Shown piece after piece: positions 1 through 8,465 of a stretch of DNA of 64,000 nucleotides. Positions within the stretch are counted from its first letter, which is position 1. Each line of letters begins with the position of its first letter. Below the pieces are notes generated by a model. The model was not told where the DNA came from, did not search any database, and saw only the letters and a list, made by a program, of their open reading frames with translations. The DNA comes from Ectothiorhodospira sp. BSL-9 (GTDB taxonomy: Bacteria > Pseudomonadota > Gammaproteobacteria > Ectothiorhodospirales > Ectothiorhodospiraceae). Both the position numbers and the translations under genes were made by a program. Where the stretch lies: assembly GCF_001632845.1 (NCBI RefSeq), contig NZ_CP011994.1:1426001-1490000 (forward strand). Reading direction: 5' to 3'.

Positions 1-88
1 GCATGCTGGTGCCACAAGGTACAGCCGGGCGTGCCGTGGACAAGGCGCTGGCCCAGGGCGACGCTGCACAGCCAACCATGACTCTGGT

Positions 89-364
89 TCAATCAATACC
101 CTCTTGCTGCAGCCTGTGCGGGTGGGTTTTTCGATATGGCTGGAGCGTTTCGAGAGCTTTTCTGTAGGAGCTGAAGATGTTTTCCTCGCCAATATCCTCC
201 AGTAGGCCTGCCCGTTTCATGTATTTGAGAACGCCGGGCTTGAGCCCACTGAACATCAGGGTGCAGTTGGCCGCCTGAAGATCGCTTATCAAGGAGCGTA
301 TCTTGTCGATGCCCGAGGCATCGATGCGGTTCAGGCTATTGCCAATCAGACCCGGATGGGTCAC
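89..364 (-). pseudogene. Orphan STAS-domain fragment of a SulP-type anion transporter
   Basis: The 91-residue product matches the C-terminal STAS domain of SulP sulfate/anion transporters: a strand-turn region with IDASGIDKI, then SGLKPGVLKYMKRAGL and a final ENIFSSYRKAL helix. In the family this cytoplasmic domain follows 10-14 membrane helices. None of these is present here: an in-frame TGA lies at 386-388, seven codons before the only start, a GTG at 364. It is therefore read as the leftover tail of a deleted transporter gene. A free-standing STAS protein of the anti-sigma antagonist type is the alternative, but the SulP-like sequence and poor start argue against it. The next gene upstream on this strand is unrelated. 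Confidence 0.6.
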
Positions 365-480
365 CCCGTGCGGAGCCCATGCCCCTCAGTTCCGGTCATC
401 GTTCTCGGGCTCGACCCCCAACTTCTGGCGGTGGTGATCAGCGATCAGGGGCGGGAAACAACAGACGACGACTTTCCCGC

Positions 481-822
481 TCACCCACTCATCTGATCGA
501 AGGCTTCCAGCGCCTGGGCCCCATAGACATAGGACGGACCGCCGCCCATGTAGATGGACAGGCCGATGGTTTCCATGACTTCCTCCCGGGTGGCGCCGTG
601 CTTGATGGCCGCCTTGGTATGAAAGGCAATGCAGCCGTCGCAACGCAAGGCGATGCCGATGGCCAAGGCCATCAATTCCTTATGCTTGGTGGACAGCGCT
701 CCCTCCTGGGATGCGGCTTTGTCCATAGCCCCAAAGGCCTTGGCGACCTCCGGGATGCCGCTGCCCACTTCCTGCATGAGTCCGCCCAGCTGCTTTACGG
801 TCTGATTCCAGTCTTTGTGCAT
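481..822 (-). CDS. Carboxymuconolactone decarboxylase family (AhpD-like) protein
   Basis: The 113-residue all-helical protein carries the CMD/AhpD signature: an ELMALAIGIALRCDGCIAFH stretch with the redox CxxC (Cys-Asp-Gly-Cys) and the following His, then GATREEVMETI. AhpD-like proteins use the CxxC and His for peroxidase or disulfide chemistry; substrate unknown. The ATG at 822 is chosen because GGAG lies 8 bases upstream; the reading frame extends to a TTG at 852 with no better ribosome site. It is transcribed divergently from an ArsR-rhodanese regulator, with a perfect 14-bp palindrome between them, so control by that regulator and a role in sulfur or peroxide redox stress are reasonable inferences. 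Confidence 0.85.
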   Translation of the reverse strand: MHKDWNQTVKQLGGLMQEVGSGIPEVAKAFGAMDKAASQEGALSTKHKELMALAIGIALRCDGCIAFHTKAAIKHGATREEVMETIGLSIYMGGGPSYVYGAQALEAFDQMSG

Positions 823-862
823 GTCCACTCCGGGATTTTTGATGGATGTCAAGGCTTTTTAT

Positions 863-876
863 CTAATGATCATTAG
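863..876. promoter_or_regulatory. Perfect 14-bp palindrome, candidate ArsR-family operator
   Basis: CTAATGATCATTAG is a perfect inverted repeat in the divergent intergenic region between the AhpD-like gene and the ArsR-rhodanese gene. AT-rich palindromes of this kind are usual operators for ArsR/SmtB-family repressors, and the position would allow control of both genes. Confidence 0.55.
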
Positions 877-915
877 AGTGTATTACAAGAAGTCCTCGTC
901 TTAAAAGAAGGCCTC

Positions 916-1632
916 ATGACCCAGACCCATCGCACCCTTCAGGACTTGCTCTATGAGCAGGTGGCTCGCATCGGCAAGGCGCTCTCCAGCCCCAAGCGTC
1001 TGGAGATCCTGGATCTCCTGGCCCAAGGGGAGAAGTCGGTGGATCGCCTGGCGGAAGAGGCGGGCATCGACATCAAGCTGGCCAGCGCCCACTTGCGGGT
1101 GCTCAAGGAAGGCCGACTGGTCATGCCCCGCCGACAGGGGCGTTTCATCTTCTATCGCCTGTCCGGCCAGGATGTGGCCTCCCTGAATGTGATGGTGCGT
1201 TCCGTTGCCGAGCAGCACCTGCTGGAGCTGCGGGCCACCCTCGAACAGATGTCGGGTGCCATGGCAACACTGGACTCCCGCAACCGGACCGATCTGCTGG
1301 CCCAGGCGCGCCAGGGGGAGGTGGTGGTGATCGATGTGCGTCCGCCGGAGGAGTTCGAGGCGGCCCATCTGCCCTTTGCCCGTTCACTCCCCCTGGCGGA
1401 GATCGAGGCCAGGCTGGCCGAACTGCCGCTGGATCGGGAGATCGTGGCCTACTGCCGGGGGCCGTTCTGCGTGCTGTCCGACGAGGCCGTGGCCCTGCTG
1501 CGGCGCCTGGGGTATCGGGCCCACAAGCTCAGCGACGGCGTCTCGGAATGGCAGGCAGCAGGTCTGCCGCTGGAATCCCGGGACGCAATCTCACCCACCG
1601 AACACGAACCCAGGAGTCACCGCCATGCCTGA
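916..1632 (+). CDS. ArsR-family transcriptional regulator fused to a rhodanese domain
   Basis: The 238-residue protein has an N-terminal winged helix-turn-helix (about residues 10-100, with LSSPKRLEILDLLAQGEKSVDRLAEEAGI and a recognition helix around LASAHLRVLKEGRLV) and a C-terminal rhodanese domain (about 120-220). The rhodanese loop reads AYCRGPFCVLSDEAV, so the usual active-site Cys is present in YCRGPFC. Fusions of this type are known in bacteria and are thought to sense persulfide or other reactive sulfur species through the rhodanese cysteine; that function is inferred here. The gene follows a palindromic operator candidate and is divergent from an AhpD-like gene. The C-terminal tail runs into the start of a decayed methyltransferase reading frame. 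Confidence 0.88.
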   Translation: MTQTHRTLQDLLYEQVARIGKALSSPKRLEILDLLAQGEKSVDRLAEEAGIDIKLASAHLRVLKEGRLVMPRRQGRFIFYRLSGQDVASLNVMVRSVAEQHLLELRATLEQMSGAMATLDSRNRTDLLAQARQGEVVVIDVRPPEEFEAAHLPFARSLPLAEIEARLAELPLDREIVAYCRGPFCVLSDEAVALLRRLGYRAHKLSDGVSEWQAAGLPLESRDAISPTEHEPRSHRHA

Positions 1633-1965
1633 CAGAGCCCATTGGGATGAAGTCTACGCCACCCGGCCCAGTGATTCGCTTGTGGAACGCCAGCAACAAG
1701 GTCTGCGACCCGGCGGACGGGTGATCATGGCCACGTTTGCAGAGACGGGCCCGGAGCGCTGCAGTGGTCTGCCGGTGATGCGCTACGGGTCCGAAAGCCT
1801 CCATGCGTCGATCAGGATCATCGCCGCCACGCTTCAATCGAAGCGCGGCGGTTCGGGCATCGGTTCCCGCTGTGGCAGGTCGCGATCCACCCCACCGAGC
1901 GCCGCGAACCGTCGGTGGATAGTCTCGCCGAGGCTCTTGGACGCCACCGGCTACCGATGGCCTGA
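1625..1965 (+). pseudogene. Class I SAM-dependent methyltransferase with a large internal deletion
   Basis: The frame opens with PDRAHWDEVYATRPSDSLVE, the usual N-terminus of small thiol/tellurite-type methyltransferases, then jumps to LRPGGRVIMATFAETGPERC and RYGSESLHA, which belong near the C-terminal half. The region that would hold the SAM-binding glycine loop (roughly 80-100 residues) is missing, so the product cannot bind SAM in the normal way. After the Leu-His-Ala the frame changes: a second coding-looking stretch in another frame (1810-1965, ending in TGA) reads like the tail of an unrelated protein. The gene overlaps the end of the ArsR-rhodanese gene, suggesting it was once its operon partner. 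Confidence 0.6.
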
Positions 1966-2042
1966 CTGATCCTGTCTTATGGTAGGGGACGGACCAACTG
2001 CATGTATCCTACGTACGACATGTGTCGACAGGAGGAATCGCC

Positions 2043-2483
2043 GTGTTCGAGTTGGATGAACGTCTGGAGGCAGACAGCGTGGCAGTGGGAACGCGGGATG
2101 GCTGCCTGGTGCGGCTGTTTCGGGACGCGCGCTATCCCTGGCTGTTGGTGATTCCGGCGATGGGCTGCTTCCGCGAGTGGTGGGAACTGGCACCCGATGA
2201 GCGCCTGGTGGTGGACGGAGTACTTGCCGAGTGTGCCCGTGTGCTGTCAGTCCTGCCCGGTGTTGAAAAGACAAACCTCGCGACGCTGGGCAATCTGGTG
2301 CCCCAGTTGCACTGGCACGTGGTGGGGCGCCACGCGGGTGATCCCGCCTGGCCGGGGCCGGTCTGGGGACACGGTGATCCGGACCCCTACGACCCGGGGG
2401 AGCAGGCGGACCTGGTGGCCTATCTGCGCAGCGCGCTGGATCTTCATGGTGTTGATGTGACTGAATCACACTGTGTGCGATAG
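2043..2483 (+). CDS. HIT (histidine triad) family protein
   Basis: The 146-residue protein has the histidine-triad motif of nucleotide-binding hydrolases in QLHWHVVGRH, preceded by NLATLGNLVP. HIT proteins hydrolyse or transfer nucleoside monophosphates from substrates such as AMP-lysine or dinucleoside polyphosphates; the substrate here is not evident. The GTG at 2043 is chosen because a strong AGGAGG lies 6 bases upstream; the frame also runs back to a GTG at 2022 that overlaps this ribosome site. Residues PWLLVIPAM and EWWEL fit the small HIT-like subgroup common in gammaproteobacteria. Confidence 0.85.
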   Translation: MFELDERLEADSVAVGTRDGCLVRLFRDARYPWLLVIPAMGCFREWWELAPDERLVVDGVLAECARVLSVLPGVEKTNLATLGNLVPQLHWHVVGRHAGDPAWPGPVWGHGDPDPYDPGEQADLVAYLRSALDLHGVDVTESHCVR

Positions 2484-2589
2484 GCCGGCTCGCCAAACCC
2501 AGAGCCCCAGGGCAGTGGCCATGGCCGAGGCTGACAGTCAGCAGCCCGGTATCCCCGGGGCTGTGCAGGTTTTGACGGATTCACGGACA

Positions 2590-3756
2590 ATGCCGCCAAT
2601 GGACGGCGGCCGCTGCATTGCCCATCTCGACATGGATGCGTTCTACGCATCCGTGGAACTGCTGCGCTATCCGCAACTGCGGGGGCAGCCCCTCGTGGTG
2701 GGTGGGCGCCGTGTCATGGCGCCGACGGTTGGCGACGACGGCGTCCTTCAGTTCACCCATCTACGTGATTACCGTGGCCGGGGCGTGGTGACCACCGCGA
2801 CCTACGAAGCGCGTGCCCGGGGCGTGCATTCCGGCATGGGCCTGATGACCGCGGCCCGGCTCGCACCGGATGCGGTTCTGCTCCCTGCTGATTTCACGGC
2901 CTACCGGCACTACTCGATGCGCTTCAAGGTGGCGGTTGCCTCTCTCGCACCGAGGATCGAGGACCGTGGGATCGACGAGATCTATATCGACCTGACCTCC
3001 CATGGCAGCGACCCTGAGCCTATCGCCCGTCGGATCAAGGAGGCGGTGCGTACGGCGACAGGGTTGTCCTGCTCGATCGGCATCGCGCCCAACAAGCTGC
3101 TGGCGAAGATGGCTTCGGAGTTCGACAAGCCGGACGGTCTCACGCACGTGGGTCCCGCGGATCTGGTGGACCGGATATGGCCGTTGAAGGCCAGCAAGAT
3201 CAACGGGATCGGGCCCAAGAGCGCAGAGCGGCTGGCGTCCCTGAATATTCATACCATTGGTGATCTCGCCCGGGCAGAGCTCGGGCTTTTGCAGGAACAG
3301 TTCGGGCCCCGATATGCCGCTTGGCTGCATGACGCCGCCCACGGGCGTGACGACCGGCCGGTGGTTACGGAGGCCGAACGCAAGTCGGTCAGCCGCGAGA
3401 CCACCTTCGAGCGCGACCTGCATCCGCGACAGGACCGTGCCGAACTCACCGGCATCCTGGTGGCGCTCTGTGAACGGGTGGCCGCTGATCTGCAGGCGCT
3501 GGGTGTGCGTGGACGGACCGTGGGCATCAAACTGCGCTATGGGGATTTTCGCACGCTGACCCGGGACCACACGCTGCGCGTGCCCGTTGATGCTCAGGCG
3601 GAACTGCTGGCCGCCAGCCGGGAGTGTCTGCGCCGGGCGCCGATGGATCGGCCGTTGCGGCTGCTGGGCGTGCGCGTGAGCGCCCTGGTGCCGGTTGCCG
3701 ATGTCGCTGAAGACCCGGGGTTCTGGGAGCAGGGCGAGTTGGCTTTCGATGAGTGA
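2590..3756 (+). CDS. dinB: DNA polymerase IV (Y-family, translesion)
   Basis: A Y-family translesion polymerase. HLDMDAFYASVE near the start gives the first metal aspartate; YEARARGVHSGM and GIDEIYIDLT give the finger and second metal site, with Asp-Glu intact although the usual Ser before Ile-Asp-Glu is Gly. Two helix-hairpin-helix regions (INGIGPKSAERLASL) and a little-finger domain follow. Between the first two motifs there is an insertion of about 20 residues (around VMAPTVGDDGVLQF) compared with E. coli DinB. The start is uncertain: the frame runs back to 2473, overlapping the HIT gene; 2590 places the conserved N-terminus close to the start as in the family. It converges on the permease operon to the right. 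Confidence 0.9.
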   Translation: MPPMDGGRCIAHLDMDAFYASVELLRYPQLRGQPLVVGGRRVMAPTVGDDGVLQFTHLRDYRGRGVVTTATYEARARGVHSGMGLMTAARLAPDAVLLPADFTAYRHYSMRFKVAVASLAPRIEDRGIDEIYIDLTSHGSDPEPIARRIKEAVRTATGLSCSIGIAPNKLLAKMASEFDKPDGLTHVGPADLVDRIWPLKASKINGIGPKSAERLASLNIHTIGDLARAELGLLQEQFGPRYAAWLHDAAHGRDDRPVVTEAERKSVSRETTFERDLHPRQDRAELTGILVALCERVAADLQALGVRGRTVGIKLRYGDFRTLTRDHTLRVPVDAQAELLAASRECLRRAPMDRPLRLLGVRVSALVPVADVAEDPGFWEQGELAFDE

Positions 3757-3812
3757 AGCTGATGGCGTTTCGCAAGGCCGGGGAGGTAGCGCCCTGGTCC
3801 GGGTCTTGCGAG

Positions 3813-4952
3813 TCACGAGGATGGCCCGCGACACTGGCTTCGTCCTCCTGCCCACCAGGCTCCTATCGCATACAGTAGTGCCAGGCACCACAGGCCCAGC
3901 CAGGTTGACCGGATCTCCTCCAGTCCCGCGCCCATCTGGTAAACGCGCACAAAGGCATCAATGCTGCCGGTGGAGGGTATGATCAGGCCCAGATTGACCA
4001 GCCAGCCTGGCATGGCCTCGGCCGGCCATGCGAAACCGGCGAGGAACAGTGCGGGAACGCTCACCAGCATCATGACCTGCAGGGCAGTTTCGCGACTGGA
4101 AAACAGGCAGCCCAGCAACAAGCCGAGCAGCGTCACGGCCACAAAACCCGGCAGAACGGCAACCAGCGCCAAGCCTGCGGAACCCAGGTGTGGAAAGCTG
4201 AACAGGTCATACACAACCAACATGTAAAAACCGAATAGCAGGCACTGGAGTGCCAGGTACACACTCACTCGCGCGACCATCACAAGCGGCGCACGATCGA
4301 TCTCCCCCTGCTCTCGCCGCCCGACCTGCACCATGCAGATGCCAATCAGAAAGGTCTGCTGCAGGATCAGGATGAGCACCGCCGGCACCACATAGTTGGC
4401 ATAGCCCCCGTCGGGGTTGTAGAGCTCATGTAAGTCAACCGCTACCGGCATGGCCAGTGCCCTTGCCCCCTCCGGCGAGTGCGCCGAGGTCGTCAGGGCC
4501 CGCTGCTCAACGATATTCTGGCTTAGAGCCAGGCTGGCGCTGGCCGTTGCGTTTGCCACCTGCGAGTAAAGCACCAGGTAGGCGCCGTTGGCGAAGACGC
4601 CGATGCGCGCCGGCTCTCCACGCAGGACCTGTCGACCGAAGCCATTGGGGATTTCGATGTAACCCGCCAGTGCCTTGCGCCGGACGGCATCGCGGACCTG
4701 GTTGACATCGGAGGTGGTGAGCGTGACCTGAACCTGCTCGGTGGCGTCGATCCAGCGCACCAGTTGCCGCGAGAGGGCACTGGAATCGTGATCGACTACG
4801 GCCACAGGCAGCGCGGTGGCTACCTGGGCCTGGTACGGCAGTGGATAAAACAGCGCATAGAAAAGACTGCCGCCGATCAGCACCAGCACGACCGCGCGAT
4901 CACTGAAGATCACGGTCAACTCTTGCCGCATCGTCAGGAGGAAACGCCTCAT
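3813..4952 (-). CDS. ABC-2 type transporter permease, second copy
   Basis: The 379-residue membrane protein shows the ABC-2 (YhhJ/YbhR-like) pattern: one helix near residues 20-40, a large extracytoplasmic domain (about 45-170, starting PVAVVDHDSSALSRQLVRW), then five or so helices in the C-terminal half including QQTFLIGICMVQVGRREQGE and VMMLVSVPALFLAGFAWP. It overlaps the preceding permease by ATGA and ends the operon, converging on dinB. In well-known relatives two such permeases pair with an ATPase and an HlyD-like adaptor to export drugs or other small molecules. No ATPase gene is in this operon, so the energy source or partner must lie elsewhere. Confidence 0.88.
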   Translation of the reverse strand: MRRFLLTMRQELTVIFSDRAVVLVLIGGSLFYALFYPLPYQAQVATALPVAVVDHDSSALSRQLVRWIDATEQVQVTLTTSDVNQVRDAVRRKALAGYIEIPNGFGRQVLRGEPARIGVFANGAYLVLYSQVANATASASLALSQNIVEQRALTTSAHSPEGARALAMPVAVDLHELYNPDGGYANYVVPAVLILILQQTFLIGICMVQVGRREQGEIDRAPLVMVARVSVYLALQCLLFGFYMLVVYDLFSFPHLGSAGLALVAVLPGFVAVTLLGLLLGCLFSSRETALQVMMLVSVPALFLAGFAWPAEAMPGWLVNLGLIIPSTGSIDAFVRVYQMGAGLEEIRSTWLGLWCLALLYAIGAWWAGGRSQCRGPSS

Positions 4953-6070
4953 GCCTGGCCCCAGCTGTCAGGGTCCGTGAACCAGCGCCGCCAGCGCCGC
5001 AATGTCAGCACCGGCAGCAAGGCAAACAGCAGCAAGGCAAACACGTGCCACAGGGCGGCTGCTGGTGGTGCCGCCATCAGCACCTGCGCCGACTGCAGGT
5101 GCAGGAAATACCCTAACGGCAGTGCCTGTGCCCAGAAGGCCGCGAAACCGTCCATGGCCGCGGTGGGAAACGTCATGCCGGAATAGGCGAAGGCCGGGCT
5201 GACCAGCACGCTGGCAACGCTGGTGGCCAGGCGCAGATTGCCCAACAGGCCGAGCAGGAACGCTCCGAGCCCAAAACTGGCGAGGACCAGACCCAGCCAG
5301 CCCAGGATCCAGACGATGAGACTGCCCTTGAACTCGGTACCGAGCAGGCGCAGCAGTACCGCCAGGAGCAACAGCCCGAACACGAAGAACCAGACCATGT
5401 AGGGCAGCAACTTGCCCAGCAGCGCCGTCACCATTCCACCACCGGCGGCGTCCATCCAATCACCCGCGGAACCGTCGCGAAGCTCCCGACCGGTGACGTC
5501 GATGGCCAGCACCACCATCAACACGTGTAGCACCGCAACAGCCAGGGGCAGCGCCAGAAAACGGCCGAACTCCAGCCCGGGGTTGAACAGGGCGTGGCTC
5601 TCCACCAGCACCGCCGGTAACGCCCCCTGGGCCATGCCGATGCCGATAGCCGTGGTCGTCACGGCGGTGCGCACTTCGCGCAGCACCAGATTGCCGGCAG
5701 TCAGGGTCTGGCGATTGTAGTAGAGCTGTATGCGCGGTTGCTCCGCCCGAATGACCTCGCGAGCGAAATCACGTGGCACCACGATGACCGCATAGACATC
5801 ACCCTGCCGGACCCTGCTGGCCGCGGCGTTCATGTCGGGCAGGTGGGCAGCAATCCTGAGGCCGGGCGTGCCATCCAGGGCACGCACCAGTTGGCGAGAA
5901 CCCGCACTCTGGTCCTGGTCAACCACCGCCACGGGCAGTTGGTCGGGCACCTGCTCGATGAAGATCAGCAACAGCAGGCCCGGCAGCATCACCGGCAGCA
6001 GCAGGGTGAACCACCATAGCCTGGGCGTCGCAGCAAAACGCGCCCATTCACGCGCTAGCAGGTGACTCAC
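4949..6070 (-). CDS. ABC-2 type transporter permease, first copy
   Basis: The 373-residue protein has the same plan as its downstream neighbour: an N-terminal helix (WWFTLLLPVMLPGLLLLIFI), an extracytoplasmic domain beginning LPVAVVDQDQSAGSRQLVRAL, and a C-terminal set of helices. The shared VAVVDxDxSAxSRQLVR motif shows that the two permeases are paralogues that probably form a heterodimer. The start overlaps the end of the HlyD-like gene by four bases and its end overlaps the next permease by four, so the three are translationally coupled. No Walker motifs are present in either permease. Confidence 0.88.
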   Translation of the reverse strand: MSHLLAREWARFAATPRLWWFTLLLPVMLPGLLLLIFIEQVPDQLPVAVVDQDQSAGSRQLVRALDGTPGLRIAAHLPDMNAAASRVRQGDVYAVIVVPRDFAREVIRAEQPRIQLYYNRQTLTAGNLVLREVRTAVTTTAIGIGMAQGALPAVLVESHALFNPGLEFGRFLALPLAVAVLHVLMVVLAIDVTGRELRDGSAGDWMDAAGGGMVTALLGKLLPYMVWFFVFGLLLLAVLLRLLGTEFKGSLIVWILGWLGLVLASFGLGAFLLGLLGNLRLATSVASVLVSPAFAYSGMTFPTAAMDGFAAFWAQALPLGYFLHLQSAQVLMAAPPAAALWHVFALLLFALLPVLTLRRWRRWFTDPDSWGQA

Positions 6071-7086
6071 TCTTCGGCCTTGATGCTGCGTTCATCCACC
6101 AGCACGCTCATGCCCGGGCGCAGGTCCGGCACTGCCTCGACAGGTCGGGCGCGCACTTCGAAGGTGCGCAGGTCAAAGCCACCCAGGTCGCGCGAGGAAC
6201 GCCAGGTGGCGAAGTCGGCCATGGGGGCGATGTAGTGCACCTGGAATTCCACGCTGCGCATCCCCAGCGCCGGCAACTGGCCGCTGAAGCGACGTCCGGG
6301 GTGAATGCCGGGCATCAGGTCCTCACGTAGATTAAGCGTGACCCAGGGGCGATCGGTGCGGGTAATGACCAGCAACGGAAATCCGGGACCAACCACCTCC
6401 CCCGGCTCGACGACCCGGTTGGTGACCTCACCGGAGACCGGCGCGAATTGCTGCGCCTCGGCCAGCGTGCTCTGCGCTTCACTCAGCCCGCGCTGGGCCT
6501 GCCGCAGCTGAGCCTCGGCGGCGCGCAGCTCTTCCGGCCGCACTGCGGACCGGGCCATGTGGTAGGCCTCACGCGCGGCATCCGCCTGGGCCTGGGCCGA
6601 TTTTGCCCGGGCCACGGCCTCATCGCGGCGCTGGGTCGGCACCACTCCATCGGTGTGCAGGCTTTCGATGCGGGTTCGGGTTTCAGCAGCCAGTTCGGCC
6701 TGGCTCACGGCCGCCTGCCACTGCGCCCGCGCCGCGCGAATCTGCTCATCACGTGCTCCGCTTCGGGCCATATCGGCCATGGCCCCGGCTGCATCCACCT
6801 GGGCCTGGACCTGGCCCGCGCGCGCCTCCACTTCCGGCATGAACAGCGTTGCCAGTAGATCACCCGTCTCTACCCGGTCTCCTTCTTCCACCTCGATGGA
6901 CGCAACACGGCCACCGACCTTGGCCGCGACCCGAATACTGTCGGCCTCGATCTGCCCCTGCAGGAAGGCCGGTCCGGGGCGGGTCAACCAGAGCAGCAGC
7001 GCAACGAAACACGCCAGGGCGAGGATTGACAGCGTGGTCCAGAGCAGAACACGGCCCAAACGCCGGGATGGAGGGGATTCAGTCAT
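6067..7086 (-). CDS. HlyD-family membrane fusion (periplasmic adaptor) protein
   Basis: The 339-residue protein has one N-terminal membrane helix (about residues 14-34), then a lipoyl/barrel-sandwich half (SIRVAAKVGGRVASIEVEEG), a long alpha-hairpin rich in Ala, Gln and Arg, the second barrel half (FAPVSGEVTNRVVEPGEVV) and a beta-barrel domain ending LRPGMSVLVDERS. This is the layout of YbhG/HlyD adaptors that link an inner-membrane exporter with a TolC-like channel. It overlaps the TolC-like gene by 8 bases and the first permease by 4, which fits assembly of a tripartite exporter from one transcript. Confidence 0.9.
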   Translation of the reverse strand: MTESPPSRRLGRVLLWTTLSILALACFVALLLWLTRPGPAFLQGQIEADSIRVAAKVGGRVASIEVEEGDRVETGDLLATLFMPEVEARAGQVQAQVDAAGAMADMARSGARDEQIRAARAQWQAAVSQAELAAETRTRIESLHTDGVVPTQRRDEAVARAKSAQAQADAAREAYHMARSAVRPEELRAAEAQLRQAQRGLSEAQSTLAEAQQFAPVSGEVTNRVVEPGEVVGPGFPLLVITRTDRPWVTLNLREDLMPGIHPGRRFSGQLPALGMRSVEFQVHYIAPMADFATWRSSRDLGGFDLRTFEVRARPVEAVPDLRPGMSVLVDERSIKAEE

Positions 7087-8461
7087 TGGCGCGTTGCTCG
7101 ATCAGGTTCACCAGTTGTTCTCCGCGACCCACAGCCGTGTACAGGGCGGCTGTGGCCACCCAGGCATCATGACGTGCCGCCAGCTCTCCCAGGGCGACAC
7201 GTGAACGCGCCAACTCGGCATCGATCACATCCATTGATGTTGCAAACCCTTCCTCGAATGCGCGCTGCTGGGCACGCAGGCTTTCATCGGTCAACTCGGA
7301 CGTGGCGGCGAGCGTCCGCTGGCGGGCCAGCGCCCCGTTGAGCCGGTCCACCTGTTGATCAATCAGCAGGGCCACGTCGCGTTGACCTGCCGCCAGACGT
7401 CGATCCACTTCGCTGACTCGCGCCTCTGCCTGGGCCATGCGTGCCCGGCGCTGTCCACCATCAAAAAGGGTCCAGTTGGCCTGGAGGCCAACCACCCATT
7501 CCGGATCGACCAGCGTCAGGTCTTCGGTATACAGCGCACGAGCCCCGAACAGGGAAACGACCGGCAGGAATTCCCCGCGAGTGGCACGCGCCCCGGCGCG
7601 GGCCTGTTGCAGGCGTTGAGCGGCTTCACGCAGGGCCGGGTTGCCATCCTCCGCTGCCGCCTTCCAGGCATCGCGATCCACCGGTGGCGGCGGGGCGGGA
7701 ATCGGGGTCGCTGTGGTCACCGGACGGTCGCTGGCCAGTAGCGCCGCCAGGGCCGCCCGGGATAGCTCCAGCTGTTCACGCGCCACCAGCAGTTCGTTGT
7801 CGGCTTCGGCCAGGGCAACGCTGGCCCGCAGACGCTCGACCCTGGCGATCTGCCCTTCGGTCTCCATGCGGCGCGCGTTGAATTCATGAAGACGCAGACT
7901 TTCCGCGCTGCGTTTGTGTACCTCAAGGGACTCCCTGGCCAGTGCCTGACCAAAAAAGCGCTCGACCAGCGCCACCTCGAGCTCGCCGCTATACCGGTCC
8001 ACCGCAGCCTTGCTGGCCTCCAGTCCAAACCGGGCGGCCTCTCTCCCGGCCTGGATACGCCCACCCAGATACACAGGCTGCACCGCCTGCAGGGACACGT
8101 TGACGAAATCGCGATCCTGTATGTGGTAGTGGCGCGGCAAGTCGGGCAGAGGGAAACCCAACCCAGCCTGCCCGAAGCCCTCGATCAAGGCATCACTGAC
8201 CCGACCAATATCCGCCTCCAGCGGCGCATTCAAATGGCTGTAGCGGCTCTTGAGCTCGACGGTTGGCAGGCGCCGTGCATCGGCCTCAGCACTTTCGGCC
8301 CGGCGCTGCTCCACCGTTGCGCGGGATGCCTGCAGCGTTTCGTTGACGGTGACAAGGCGCTGCAGTGCACTGCGAAAATCCAGCGACAGCGGATCGGGCT
8401 CCTGCCCTGCGGCGACGCCACAATACAGCAGCGCCAACACCGCAAACGACCGGCGCAACAC
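7079..8461 (-). CDS. TolC-family outer-membrane efflux channel
   Basis: Starting from a GTG at 8461, four bases after the stop of the upstream hydrolase gene, the product is 460 residues with a signal peptide (LRRSFAVLALLYCGVAAGQ). Two similar halves follow, each rich in long Ala/Glu/Arg helices, including the family pattern QAVQPVYLGGRIQAGREAA in the first and ANWTLFDGGQRRARMAQAEA in the second. TolC-like proteins form trimeric channels from the periplasm through the outer membrane. The frame is open further upstream to 8602, but that part overlaps the preceding gene and lacks a signal peptide at its start. Its overlap with the adaptor gene supports one export complex. Confidence 0.9.
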   Translation of the reverse strand: MLRRSFAVLALLYCGVAAGQEPDPLSLDFRSALQRLVTVNETLQASRATVEQRRAESAEADARRLPTVELKSRYSHLNAPLEADIGRVSDALIEGFGQAGLGFPLPDLPRHYHIQDRDFVNVSLQAVQPVYLGGRIQAGREAARFGLEASKAAVDRYSGELEVALVERFFGQALARESLEVHKRSAESLRLHEFNARRMETEGQIARVERLRASVALAEADNELLVAREQLELSRAALAALLASDRPVTTATPIPAPPPPVDRDAWKAAAEDGNPALREAAQRLQQARAGARATRGEFLPVVSLFGARALYTEDLTLVDPEWVVGLQANWTLFDGGQRRARMAQAEARVSEVDRRLAAGQRDVALLIDQQVDRLNGALARQRTLAATSELTDESLRAQQRAFEEGFATSMDVIDAELARSRVALGELAARHDAWVATAALYTAVGRGEQLVNLIEQRAND

Positions 8462-8465
8462 GGCG

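Noticed and set aside
1-88. Possible gene end at the window edge
   Set aside because: Short open frames exist on both strands but none shows a recognisable protein end; too short to judge.
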